A stretch of DNA of 64,000 nucleotides from the NCBI RefSeq assembly GCF_003046295.1, contig NZ_PZZN01000003.1:1-64000 (forward strand), read 5' to 3'. Below the pieces are notes generated by a model. It saw only the letters and a program-made list of their open reading frames with translations. It had not been told where the DNA came from and did no database searches. This document shows, piece after piece, positions 27,049 to 36,433 of the stretch. The translations under genes and the position numbers were made by a program. The first letter of the stretch is position 1. The number at the start of each line of letters is the position of its first letter. This DNA comes from Sphingomonas aerolata. Lineage in GTDB: Bacteria; Pseudomonadota; Alphaproteobacteria; Sphingomonadales; Sphingomonadaceae.

Positions 27049-27082
27049 TTACCGCAATTTATCATACAAACCTTGTTACCGC
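27049..27082. promoter_or_regulatory. Direct repeat in the SGNH/GH74 divergent promoter
   Basis: TTACCGC occurs at 27049-27055 and 27076-27082, same orientation, 27 bp apart (about 2.6 helical turns), in an otherwise AT-rich promoter region (TTATATAATT, ATTTATCATACAAA). It could be a regulator-binding pair for the polysaccharide locus. No regulator gene lies nearby. Confidence 0.3.
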
Positions 27083-27155
27083 TATCGGATCAGGCAATAC
27101 AGCGGCGCTACGCGACCGGAGCTTATCGGTTGCGAGGCTAGAGGGGACGGGACTG

Positions 27156-29384
27156 GTGGGGAAGAGGGTGGTCTTGACGAGCGCGATCGCGTTGCTCGCC
27201 CTGTCGGCGCATCCCCGTCCCGCAGCGTCGCACGCCGAGGTTTCTCCGGCTCGTGCGCCCTATGCGTGGCGCAACGTCCGGGTCGGTGGCGGCGGCTTCG
27301 CGCCCGGCATCATCTTCAGCACTGTCGAGCGTGGGCTCGCCTATCTGCGTACCGACATGGGTGGTGCCTATCGCTGGGACGCGGTCCAGCGTGCGTGGCT
27401 GCCCTTGCAGGATGGCAATGCCGTCAGCAGCTATATGGGGATTGAAAGCATTGCTGCGGATCCGGTCGATGCGGATATCGTGTATCTCGCGGCGGGCATG
27501 TCGGCGCGTGGCGAAGCGGCGATCTGGCGATCGGACGACCGTGGCGCGCGGTGGCGGATCGCGCCGGTACCGTTCGCGATGGGCGGCAACGAGGATGGCC
27601 GCGGCCTTGGCGAGCGGCTTGCGATCGACCCGCATCGCCCGGCGACGCTAATGTTCGGGTCACGCCATGACGGCCTGTGGCGCAGCGACGATTCGGGTGC
27701 GCATTGGCGAAAGGTCGACAGCTTTCCGGTTGGGGGGCTCGGCAAACCGGTACAGCCCCGCGCAACGCATGGCGGGCTGAGTTTCGTCCTGTTCGATCGC
27801 GCGCATCGCGGGCGGATCTTCGTCGGCCAGGCGGACCCGGGCGCACATCTGTTCCGGTCCGATGACGGTGGCGCGTCGTGGCTTACCCTGTCCGGAGGGC
27901 CGGATGACAGCATGCGCGCGGTGAAGGCCGCGCTCGGCGCGGACGGCGTCCTGACGATGACGTTTTCCGACGCGATCGGGCCGAACGGGATCACCCTGGG
28001 CGGCGTCTGGCGGTACGATCCAGCGACCAATGTCTGGACCGACGTGACCCCCGACAGACGACCGGATGCGCCGGCGGGAGGCTATATGGGCGTGGCGGTG
28101 TCGGCGCAGGATCCGCGCGTCATCGCCGTCAGTACCGTCAATCGCTATCGCCCCGTCGACACCGTGTGGCGATCGACCGACGCGGGCGCACATTGGGACC
28201 AGCTCTACCAGCGCAGCACGCGCGATGTGACACAGACTCCGTTCCTCGCGTTCGACGGCCCGGCGGATTTCGGGCACTGGATCGCTGGGCTTGCGATCGA
28301 TCCGTTCGACCCGGGCCACGCCGCCTATGTGACCGGCGCGACGCTGTACGAGACACGCGCTTTCGACCGACCCGGTGCCGTGCCGTGGAAGCCCTGGACA
28401 CGGGGTATCGAACAGACCGCGATCATCACGCTGATCAGCCCGACGGGGGGCGCACCGTTGATCTCGGGGTTCGGCGATATTGCGGGGTTCCGTCACGACG
28501 ATCTGACGGTTTCACCGCCCAACAGCCACCGTAATCCCTATCTGACCAACACGAACACGCTCGATTATGCGGGACTGGCGCCGGCGGTGGTCGTCCGCAG
28601 TGGCAGCAGCCATAGTCGCGAGGTCGCGGGCGCGAGCCTGGCCTGGTCGCAGGATGAGGCCCGGAGCTGGCAACCGCTCGTCACGCCGGGCAGGGGCGCG
28701 TCCGAACGGACCGGCGATGCGCCGATCATCGTGTCGGCAGACGGTGCGGCGTTTATCGTCGAGACCGAACAGCCAGTCCTGACCCGCGATCGCGGGCAGA
28801 CCTGGGTCCGGATCCAGGGTCTGCCGGTGGGGCTGCGGCCGGTCGCCGACAAGGTCGACCCATCCCGGTTCTACGTCGTCGACACGCTGAACAACCGCGT
28901 GTTGCGCAGCATGGACGGCGGCGCGCATTTCATGCCCGTCGCCGCACAGGGCCTCCCCGCTGACCTTTCGAGCGCGCAGGGCCGCAACCGGGAGGCGCAG
29001 AGCCCGCTGCTCGCGACGCCGGGCACTGCGGGCCTGCTGTGGCTCAATCTCGGCGGCGACCTGTATCGCTCGGTCGATGGCGGCGTGCACTGGGTGCGGG
29101 TCGGGGCAGGGTTGCACGTCGCGCAATTCGGTCTGGGCAAGGCGGCGCCCGGCGCCCGCTGGCCGGCGCTCTACGCGATCGGCCAGCAGGCCGGACAGGA
29201 TGGAGTGTGGCGATCGATCGACGGCGCGACGACGTGGCAGCGGATCAACGACGACCGGCATCAGTGGGGACTGCGCTTCCGCGTGATCAGCGGCGATCCG
29301 CGGATATTTGGCCGCGTCTATATCGGCACCGACGGCCGCGGCGTCGTCTATGGCGATCCGGTCGCCCGGAACAAGAAGAGCTGA
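27156..29384 (+). CDS. GH74 xyloglucanase
   Basis: About 742 aa, secreted (VVLTSAIALLALSAHPRPAA signal). Two seven-bladed propellers built of sialidase-like repeats (WRSDDRGARW, WRSDDSGAHW, FRSDDGGASW, WRSTDAGAHW, LRSMDGGAHF, YRSVDGGVHW). The opening VRVGGGGFAPGIIFS then YLRTDMGGAYRWD is diagnostic for GH74, with the first catalytic Asp expected in RTDMGG (Asp67); the second should lie in the TNTNTLDYAGLAP segment. The open frame extends far upstream, but GTG 27156 with GAGGGGA upstream and the signal peptide is the sensible start. It cleaves the xyloglucan backbone and is first in a GH74-GH35-GH31-GH3 row. Confidence 0.93.
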   Translation: MGKRVVLTSAIALLALSAHPRPAASHAEVSPARAPYAWRNVRVGGGGFAPGIIFSTVERGLAYLRTDMGGAYRWDAVQRAWLPLQDGNAVSSYMGIESIAADPVDADIVYLAAGMSARGEAAIWRSDDRGARWRIAPVPFAMGGNEDGRGLGERLAIDPHRPATLMFGSRHDGLWRSDDSGAHWRKVDSFPVGGLGKPVQPRATHGGLSFVLFDRAHRGRIFVGQADPGAHLFRSDDGGASWLTLSGGPDDSMRAVKAALGADGVLTMTFSDAIGPNGITLGGVWRYDPATNVWTDVTPDRRPDAPAGGYMGVAVSAQDPRVIAVSTVNRYRPVDTVWRSTDAGAHWDQLYQRSTRDVTQTPFLAFDGPADFGHWIAGLAIDPFDPGHAAYVTGATLYETRAFDRPGAVPWKPWTRGIEQTAIITLISPTGGAPLISGFGDIAGFRHDDLTVSPPNSHRNPYLTNTNTLDYAGLAPAVVVRSGSSHSREVAGASLAWSQDEARSWQPLVTPGRGASERTGDAPIIVSADGAAFIVETEQPVLTRDRGQTWVRIQGLPVGLRPVADKVDPSRFYVVDTLNNRVLRSMDGGAHFMPVAAQGLPADLSSAQGRNREAQSPLLATPGTAGLLWLNLGGDLYRSVDGGVHWVRVGAGLHVAQFGLGKAAPGARWPALYAIGQQAGQDGVWRSIDGATTWQRINDDRHQWGLRFRVISGDPRIFGRVYIGTDGRGVVYGDPVARNKKS

Positions 29385-29388
29385 GGGG

Positions 29389-31017
29389 ATGACGATGAAA
29401 CGACAGGCTCTACTGCTTGCGTGGACGCTGTCCGCGCTGGTGACCGCCGCACATGCGCAACAGGCGACGCCGGTGCCACATGTCGAGACGAAGAACGGCC
29501 GACATGCGCTGATCGTCGACGGCGCGCCCTTCCTGATGCTCGGAGCGCAGGTCAATAATTCGAGCAACTATGCCTCCGCGCTGCCGAAGGTCTGGCCGAT
29601 GCTCGAGCGGATCCATGCGAACACCGTCGAGGTCCCCGTTGCCTGGCAACAGATCGAACCGATCGAGGGGCAGTTCGATTTCTCGTTCGTCCAGACGCTG
29701 CTCGATGAGGCACGCACGCATGACAAGCGGGTCGTCCTGCTCTGGTTCGGAACGTGGAAGAATACCGCGCCGGGCTACACGCCCGACTGGGTCAAGCTCG
29801 ACAATCGCCGCTTTCCCCGGATGAAAGACAAGACGGGGCAGGATCATTCCGTCCATACGCCGCTCGCCCGGTCGACGCTCGAGGCCGACAAGCGCGCCTT
29901 TGTACGCCTGATCGGCTATCTCAAGGAGCATGATCCGCAGAATACGGTCATCCTCGTCCAGCCCGAAAACGAGGTCGGCAGCTACCGCGTCCCGCGCGAC
30001 TATAGCCCGGCGGCGAACGTGCTGTTCGCGAAGCCCGTGCCCGCGGCGCTGACGCGCAAGCTCGGCAAGCCCGCAGGAACGTGGACCGCGTTGTTCGGGG
30101 CGCAGGCCGACCGTGCCTTCAACACCTGGTACACGGCACGATATGTCGACGAGATCGCCGCGGCGGGCAAGGTCGTCAAGCCGATCCCAATGTACGTCAA
30201 CGCATCGCTCGCCGGACCATCCAACGTGCCCGATCCGACCGGCGTCGCCAGTGGCGGGCCGCAGCAGGACGTGCTCGACATCTGGAAGGCGGCAGCGCCG
30301 TCGATCGATTTCGCCGCGCCAGACATCTATGACCGTGCGAGCGAGAACGTCGCGCAATATCTCGATAAATATGCGCGCTCCGACAATGCGCTGATGGTCC
30401 CCGAAATCGGCAATGCCCGCGAATTCGCGCGCTATTTCTACGGTGCGCTGGGTCGTGGCGCGATCGGCTACGCGCCGTTCGGGATGGATGATACCGGCTA
30501 CGTCAACTATCCGCTCGGCGCGCGGTCTCTGGACGAGGCGACGCTCGATGCGATCGCCAAGCCCTATGCCCTGTTCGCCGGCATGGCGCGCGAGTGGGCG
30601 AAGATCGCGTTCGAGCGTCCGACCTGGGGCGTTTTCAAACCCGACGACAATACGCCCCGGTCGACCGTGATGGGCGACTGGACGATCGCTGCGACCTGGG
30701 GCGAATGGCAGTTCGGTCAGAAGGACTGGACCTGGATCAAGACCGAGCCCGCGCCATGGGGCAACGAGCCCGTTGGCGGCGCGGCGATCGCGCACTTGTC
30801 CGCCGATGTCTTCCTGGTTGCTGGGGACCATGTCCGTCTCAACTTCGGCGCGCGATCGGGCGGCCCTGCAAACGGCCTCGTCCTGCGCGTGGAGGAGGGG
30901 CATTTTCGGGACGGTGTCTGGGTGCGCGACCGGATGTGGAACGGCGACCAGACCGATTACGGGATCAACCTGATCGAGCCCGTGCTGCTTCGCGTCACGA
31001 TGGGCGCATATCGCTGA
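29389..31017 (+). CDS. GH35-like beta-galactosidase with DUF5597 domain
   Basis: 542 aa, signal peptide (ALLLAWTLSALVTAAHAQ). The TIM barrel (about 35-370) opens GRHALIVDGAPFLMLGAQ and contains NTVEVPVAWQQIEPIEG, then VILVQPENEVGSYR, the acid/base Asn-Glu. MVPEIGNAREFA probably holds the nucleophile Glu. The C-terminal region (about 380-540) matches the DUF5597 partner domain of this subgroup. It should remove galactose side chains from xyloglucan oligosaccharides. It starts 4 nt after GH74. ATG 29395 is an alternative start with better ribosome-binding spacing. Confidence 0.9.
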   Translation: MTMKRQALLLAWTLSALVTAAHAQQATPVPHVETKNGRHALIVDGAPFLMLGAQVNNSSNYASALPKVWPMLERIHANTVEVPVAWQQIEPIEGQFDFSFVQTLLDEARTHDKRVVLLWFGTWKNTAPGYTPDWVKLDNRRFPRMKDKTGQDHSVHTPLARSTLEADKRAFVRLIGYLKEHDPQNTVILVQPENEVGSYRVPRDYSPAANVLFAKPVPAALTRKLGKPAGTWTALFGAQADRAFNTWYTARYVDEIAAAGKVVKPIPMYVNASLAGPSNVPDPTGVASGGPQQDVLDIWKAAAPSIDFAAPDIYDRASENVAQYLDKYARSDNALMVPEIGNAREFARYFYGALGRGAIGYAPFGMDDTGYVNYPLGARSLDEATLDAIAKPYALFAGMAREWAKIAFERPTWGVFKPDDNTPRSTVMGDWTIAATWGEWQFGQKDWTWIKTEPAPWGNEPVGGAAIAHLSADVFLVAGDHVRLNFGARSGGPANGLVLRVEEGHFRDGVWVRDRMWNGDQTDYGINLIEPVLLRVTMGAYR

Positions 31018-31069
31018 AACATTACCGATCGACGCGCCGCGGGCGGCGTCGGCACTGCTGGAGAGTAAG

Positions 31070-33958
31070 ATGACCAAGCCATTCCTGACCCTGTTGCTGG
31101 CAAGCAGCGCGATCGCCTCCGCGCACGCCGCTGCGCCTGGCGGGTACGAGAAGATCGACGGCGGCGTCGCCGTGACCCCGGCAGGCGGCGCGACCGCGCG
31201 CGTCGAGGTCACGGTTCACGGCGACGGGATCATCCACGTCGTCGCCGCCCCGACGAGTTCGATCGGCGTGACCCGCACCACGAGCCTGATGGTGCCGAGC
31301 CCCCCAAAGGCGGGTGCGTATACGGTGACGGAGCGGGCAGGGCATGTCCTCATCAAGACGGCGCGGGATACGGCGGACGTCGACCTCGCGACCGGGCATG
31401 TCCGGTTCGTCGACGCTGCCGGCAAGACGGTGCTCAACGAGGCCAATACACGCCGCTTCCTGCCGAAGACGGTCGACGGACGGCAATATGTCACGGCGTC
31501 GCAGCAGTTCAACCGCGGTACCAGCGAGGCCTTTTACGGGCTCGGCCAGCACCAGAACGCCCAGATGGATTATAACGGCGAGGACGTCGAACTCGCGCAG
31601 CACAACATGGACATCGCCGTCCCCTTTCTGGTTTCGACCGGCAAGTACGGCATCCTGTGGGACAATGACGGGATCACCCGGTTCGGCAATCCCAAGCCCT
31701 ATGACCTGGTCGGCGCAGGCACCGACACGGGCCTGCGGGTGACGAGCAACGGCAAGCCCGGCTTCACCGCCAACTATTATCTCGACGGCAAGCTGGCGGT
31801 CACGCGCCAGGAAGCCACGATCAACTATCAATATATCAAGGACCAGGCGAACTGGCCCGAGGCGGCCAAGGCGCGCACGGTGGCGGCAACCGGCGGCCAG
31901 AATACGGCGGGCAACGCGGCCCAGACGCAGCGGGTCGTATGGACCGGCCGCGTGACGCCCGACCAGACGGGCGATCACAAATTTCAGCTCTATGGCTCGA
32001 GCTATTTCAAGGTGTTCGTCGACGGGCGCGAGGTGCTCAACCGCTGGCGGCAGAACTGGAATCCCTGGTACGCCAATTTCGACCTGCCGATGACCAGGGG
32101 CAAGGCGGCGGAGATCCGCATCGAATGGGATCCGAACGCCGGATATATCGCGCTGCTCCACAATGACCCGCTGCCCCAGGCCGATCGCCACTCGGCCTGG
32201 TTCACCAGCGACGTCGCGCGGTCGGTCAATTACTGGTACGTGCCCGGCAGCGACATGGACGACGTGATTGCGGGCTATCGCAAGCTGACCGGCAAGGCCG
32301 TGATGATGCCCAAATGGGCCTATGGCTTCTGGCAGTCGCGCCAGCGCTACAACACGCAGGACGAGGTCGTGGACGTGGTGCGCAAGTACCGCGACCTCCG
32401 CATCCCGCTCGACAACATCGTCCAGGACTGGTTCTACTGGCCCGAAAACGCCTGGGGCAGCCATCAGTTCGACAAGACGCGCTTTCCGGAGCCGCAGAAG
32501 ATGGTCGACCAGCTCCACGATCTGAACGCGAACTTCATGATCTCCGTCTGGCCGAAATTCTACCCGACCACCGACAATTACAAGGAGCTGGCGGCCAAGG
32601 GTTTCACCTATGACGGCAATCTGAAGATGGCGAACAAGGATTGGGTCGGGCCCGGCTATGCCAATACCGACTATGATCCCTATGCGCCCGAGGCACGGAC
32701 GATCTTCTGGCGGCAGATGCGCGACAGCCTCGCCAAGTTCGGGGTCGACGCCTGGTGGCTCGATGCGTCGGAGCCGGACATCCATTCGAACCTGTCGATC
32801 CCCGAGCGGATCGCGGCGATGGGGCCGACCGCGCGCGGGCCGGCGGAGGAATACTTCAACAGCTTCCCGCTGGTTCATGTCGGCGCGGTTTATGACGGCT
32901 GGCGCCAGTACAAGCCCGATGTCCGGCCGTTCATCTTGACCCGTTCGGGCTTTGGCGGACTGCAGCGCGAGGGGGCCGCGATCTGGTCGGGCGATGTCGC
33001 CAGCCGCTGGTATGACCTGCGCGCGCAGGTGTCCGCGGGCGTCAATGCGTCGATGTCGGGCATTCCCAACTGGACGCACGATATCGGCGGCTTCGCGCTC
33101 GAGGACCGCTATGCGAGCAAGACGCCCAAGCCGGCCGATCTCGACGAGTGGCGCGAGCTCAACCTGCGCTGGTTCCAGTTCGGTGCGTTCAGCCCGTTGT
33201 TCCGCAGCCATGGCGAGAGCCCGTACCGCGAGATCTACGAGATCGCGCCCGAGGGCACGCCGATGCGCGCCTCGATGCTCTGGTATGATCAGCTTCGCTA
33301 TCGTCTGATGCCGTATATCTACACGCTCGCTGCGGAGACGTGGTTCAAGGACGGCAGCATCATGCGGGGCATGGTGATGGATTATCCCGACGACGTGAAG
33401 GCGCGCCGGATCAACGACCAGTATATGTTCGGCCATGCGTTTCTGGTCGCGCCGGTCACCGACTACAAGGCACGGTCGCGCCCGGTCTATCTGCCGGGTG
33501 CGGCGACGCTCTGGTATGATTTCCAGTCCGGGCAGACGTATCGCGGCGGCCAGACGATTGACGCGCCCGCGCTCTACACACGCATGCCGCTGTTCGTGAA
33601 GGCGGGGGCGATCGTGCCGATGGGGCCTGTCCGCCAGCATGTCGACGACCTGCCCGACGCACCCGTGACGGTGACGGTCTATACCGGCGCCAACGGGCAG
33701 TTCAGCCTGTACGAGGATGACGGTCGCAGCGAGCAATATCGCGGCGGTGCGTTTGCGCGCATTCCGATGCGGTATGACGATACAACCGGCACGCTGTCGC
33801 TCGGTGCGCGCGAGGGCAAGGGCTTCAAGGGCATGGCGACGTCTCGCACGGTCAACGTGCGCTGGATCACGCCCGGCAAGCCGGTGACCGACGCCGATAC
33901 CGAGGATGCGACGGTGACCTATGCGGGCAAGGCGATCACGGTGCAGGGCCCGCGTTGA
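31070..33958 (+). CDS. GH31 alpha-xylosidase with PA14 insert
   Basis: 962 aa, secreted (FLTLLLASSAIASAHAAA). The N-terminal beta-sandwich is followed by a PA14 domain (about 275-365: RVTPDQTGDHKFQLYGSSYF, KVFVDGREVLNRWRQNW) and the GH31 barrel (about 380-760). The nucleophile motif is WWLDASEPDIHS (Asp565), and GVNASMSGIPNWTHDIGGF is also typical. PA14-containing GH31 enzymes of this layout remove alpha-1,6-xylose from xyloglucan oligosaccharides in Cellvibrio and Xanthomonas; the same function is inferred here from neighbours GH74, GH35 and GH3. Confidence 0.92.
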   Translation: MTKPFLTLLLASSAIASAHAAAPGGYEKIDGGVAVTPAGGATARVEVTVHGDGIIHVVAAPTSSIGVTRTTSLMVPSPPKAGAYTVTERAGHVLIKTARDTADVDLATGHVRFVDAAGKTVLNEANTRRFLPKTVDGRQYVTASQQFNRGTSEAFYGLGQHQNAQMDYNGEDVELAQHNMDIAVPFLVSTGKYGILWDNDGITRFGNPKPYDLVGAGTDTGLRVTSNGKPGFTANYYLDGKLAVTRQEATINYQYIKDQANWPEAAKARTVAATGGQNTAGNAAQTQRVVWTGRVTPDQTGDHKFQLYGSSYFKVFVDGREVLNRWRQNWNPWYANFDLPMTRGKAAEIRIEWDPNAGYIALLHNDPLPQADRHSAWFTSDVARSVNYWYVPGSDMDDVIAGYRKLTGKAVMMPKWAYGFWQSRQRYNTQDEVVDVVRKYRDLRIPLDNIVQDWFYWPENAWGSHQFDKTRFPEPQKMVDQLHDLNANFMISVWPKFYPTTDNYKELAAKGFTYDGNLKMANKDWVGPGYANTDYDPYAPEARTIFWRQMRDSLAKFGVDAWWLDASEPDIHSNLSIPERIAAMGPTARGPAEEYFNSFPLVHVGAVYDGWRQYKPDVRPFILTRSGFGGLQREGAAIWSGDVASRWYDLRAQVSAGVNASMSGIPNWTHDIGGFALEDRYASKTPKPADLDEWRELNLRWFQFGAFSPLFRSHGESPYREIYEIAPEGTPMRASMLWYDQLRYRLMPYIYTLAAETWFKDGSIMRGMVMDYPDDVKARRINDQYMFGHAFLVAPVTDYKARSRPVYLPGAATLWYDFQSGQTYRGGQTIDAPALYTRMPLFVKAGAIVPMGPVRQHVDDLPDAPVTVTVYTGANGQFSLYEDDGRSEQYRGGAFARIPMRYDDTTGTLSLGAREGKGFKGMATSRTVNVRWITPGKPVTDADTEDATVTYAGKAITVQGPR

Positions 33959-34120
33959 TGGCCGCCCGAGGGGGCACGGACGCGAAATCCCTTCGGGCCT
34001 ATGCAGTCGCGGCGGACATCTGGACGCCGCGACGAATGCCGGGCTAGATCGGGCGAAACGAGACTAGGTGGGACGGCATGCGCCGCCCGTCTAGAGACGG
34101 CATGTAGAGAGAGAAATGTG

Positions 34121-36433
34121 ATGATGACGCGCGGTACCCGATCGCTCCTGAACGTCTTGCTGCGCAGCGCGGTGCTGGTCGGTGTAATCGGGGTTTCGCC
34201 CGCGCTGGCGCAGACGACGAACAACGCGCCCGCGGCGGCGGCGGCGAAGACCGATGCGCCGGTCGCGCGGCCGTGGATGGATACGAGTCTCGATCCGTCC
34301 GTCCGCGCCGATCTCATCCTCAGGGAGATGACGCTCGACGAGAAGCTGCAACTGACCTTCGGCTATTTCTCGACCGATGCCGCCTGGCTCAAGACGCCGA
34401 CCAAGAACTGGGAGTTTCCGAAGGACGGCTTGCCGGGATCTGCCGGCATCGTTCCGGGCATCGCGCGGCTGGGTATCCCGAGCCAGTGGCAGACCGATGC
34501 GGGCGTCGGTGTCGCCAGCCAGCGCAGCGCAACCCCGCGGCTGCGGACGTCGTTGCCATCGGGAATATTGACCGCGGCGACGTGGAACCCGGCGCTCGCC
34601 GAAGCCGGTGGCGCGATGATCGGCAACGAGGCGTTCCTGTCGGGCTTCAACGTGCAGCTGGCGGGCGGCATGAACCTGCTGCGCGAACCCCGGAACGGCC
34701 GCAATTTCGAATATGGTGGCGAGGATCCGCTGCTCGCGGGCGTCATGACGGGGCATGCGATCAAGGGAATCCAGTCCGAGCATGTCGTCTCGACGATGAA
34801 GCATTACGCGTTCAACGGGCAGGAGACCAACCGCTTCACGATCGATCACCGGATCGGCGAACAGGCGGCGCGCCAGTCGGATCTGCTGGCGTTCCAGATC
34901 GCCAACGAGATCGGCCAGCCGGGTTCGGTGATGTGCTCTTACAACCGCGTCAACGGCCACTACGCGTGCGAGAACGACTGGCTGCTGAACACGGTCCTGA
35001 AGAAGGACTGGGGGTTCAAGGGCTATGTGATGTCGGACTGGGGAGCTGCCCATTCGACGACGGAAGCCGCCAATGCCGGGCTCGACCAGCAGTCGGGCTG
35101 GGCGTTCGATCGGTCGCCCTATTTCTCCGAAGCGCTGCGCGAGGCGGTCAATAACGGCCATGTCAGCACGGCGCGTGCCGATGACATGGCCCGACGCGTG
35201 CTGTGGGGGATGTTCTCGGTGGGCGCATTCGACACGCCGGTCCGCGGCGATCGCGCGACGACGATCGACTATGCCGCGCACGCGGCGGTCACGCGCAGCG
35301 ATGCCGAGGAGGGCATCGTCCTGCTGAAGAACGACGCCAATCTGCTGCCCCTGGCGAAAACGGCGAAGTCGATCCTGCTCATTGGTGCGCATGCCGATGT
35401 CGGCGTTTTGTCGGGCGGCGGATCGTCACAGGTCTATTCGCCCAACGCGCCGACCAGCGGCCTGATCGTGCCGGACGAGTTCAACAAGGGCTTTCCCGGC
35501 CCCAAGACCTATCACGCATCGTCGCCCATGACCGCGCTGCAGGCCCGCACCGGTGCCCGCGTCACCTATCTCGACGGCAAGGATCCGCGCGCGGCCGCAG
35601 CGGCGGCGCGCAAGGCCGATATCGTGATCGTCTTTGGCGAACAGTGGACCGGTGAGTCGATCGACGTCCCCGATCTGGCGTTGCCCGATGCGCAGAATGC
35701 CCTGATCGACGCGGTCGCCCGCGCCAACCGCAAGACCGTCGTGGTGCTCGAGACGGGCGGCCCGGTTGTCATGCCGTGGCTGTCGAAGGTCGGCGCGGTG
35801 ATCGAGGCCTGGTATCCGGGCACGGCGGGCGGCGAGGCGATCGCGCGCATTCTGACCGGCGAGGTCAATCCGTCGGGTCGCCTTCCCGCGACCTTCCCCG
35901 CGTCGCTGTCGCAACTGCCGCGCCCGGTTCTGGAAGGCGACCCGAAGCTCGACCGCGACGCACATCCGATGGGCAATTACGACATCGAAGGCGCCGCCAT
36001 CGGCTATAAGTGGTTCGACAAGACCGGCCGCAAGCCGCTGTTCCCGTTCGGCTACGGCCTGTCCTATACCCGGTTCGCACTCGGCGGTCTGAAGGCCGAC
36101 GCAAAGGGCAAGGGCATCGCCGCGACGTTCGCGGTCCGCAACACCGGGTCTGTCGCAGGCAAGACCGTCGCTCAGGTCTATGTCGCGGCGCCGGGCTGGG
36201 AAGCGCCCAAACGGCTCGGCGCGTTCAAGAAGGTCGATCTGGCACCGGGGGCGAGCCAGTCGGTGGCGACGATGATCGACCCGCGCCTGCTCGCGACCTT
36301 CGATACGGCAACCGCGACGTGGACGATCGCGGAGGGCGACTATCAGGTCATGCTGGCCGACTCCGCGGTGAGCATCGCGCAGACGGTCACCGTGCATCTG
36401 CCGGCGCAGACGCTCGACAGCCGGGGGAAATAG
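34121..36433 (+). CDS. GH3 beta-glucosidase
   Basis: About 770 aa, secreted (SAVLVGVIGVSPALAQ). GH3 N-terminal barrel with the nucleophile in YVMSDWGAAHST (Asp306) and substrate-binding VVSTMKHYAFNGQE; GH3 C-terminal alpha/beta sandwich (EEGIVLLKNDANLLPLA, IVIFGEQWTGES-like segment with VFGEQWTGES); and a fibronectin-III-like end (FPFGYGLSYTRFALGG, VRNTGSVAGKTVAQVYV). It would finish xyloglucan oligosaccharide breakdown to glucose. ATG 34121 is chosen over the longer frame because the signal peptide begins there. The 3' end overlaps the convergent MFS gene by 47 bp. Confidence 0.95.
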   Translation: MMTRGTRSLLNVLLRSAVLVGVIGVSPALAQTTNNAPAAAAAKTDAPVARPWMDTSLDPSVRADLILREMTLDEKLQLTFGYFSTDAAWLKTPTKNWEFPKDGLPGSAGIVPGIARLGIPSQWQTDAGVGVASQRSATPRLRTSLPSGILTAATWNPALAEAGGAMIGNEAFLSGFNVQLAGGMNLLREPRNGRNFEYGGEDPLLAGVMTGHAIKGIQSEHVVSTMKHYAFNGQETNRFTIDHRIGEQAARQSDLLAFQIANEIGQPGSVMCSYNRVNGHYACENDWLLNTVLKKDWGFKGYVMSDWGAAHSTTEAANAGLDQQSGWAFDRSPYFSEALREAVNNGHVSTARADDMARRVLWGMFSVGAFDTPVRGDRATTIDYAAHAAVTRSDAEEGIVLLKNDANLLPLAKTAKSILLIGAHADVGVLSGGGSSQVYSPNAPTSGLIVPDEFNKGFPGPKTYHASSPMTALQARTGARVTYLDGKDPRAAAAAARKADIVIVFGEQWTGESIDVPDLALPDAQNALIDAVARANRKTVVVLETGGPVVMPWLSKVGAVIEAWYPGTAGGEAIARILTGEVNPSGRLPATFPASLSQLPRPVLEGDPKLDRDAHPMGNYDIEGAAIGYKWFDKTGRKPLFPFGYGLSYTRFALGGLKADAKGKGIAATFAVRNTGSVAGKTVAQVYVAAPGWEAPKRLGAFKKVDLAPGASQSVATMIDPRLLATFDTATATWTIAEGDYQVMLADSAVSIAQTVTVHLPAQTLDSRGK

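Noticed and set aside
31022..33736. 904-aa minus-strand ORF opposite the GH31 gene
   Set aside because: Long antisense frame created by high GC; no domain wording, while the plus strand encodes a complete GH31 enzyme.
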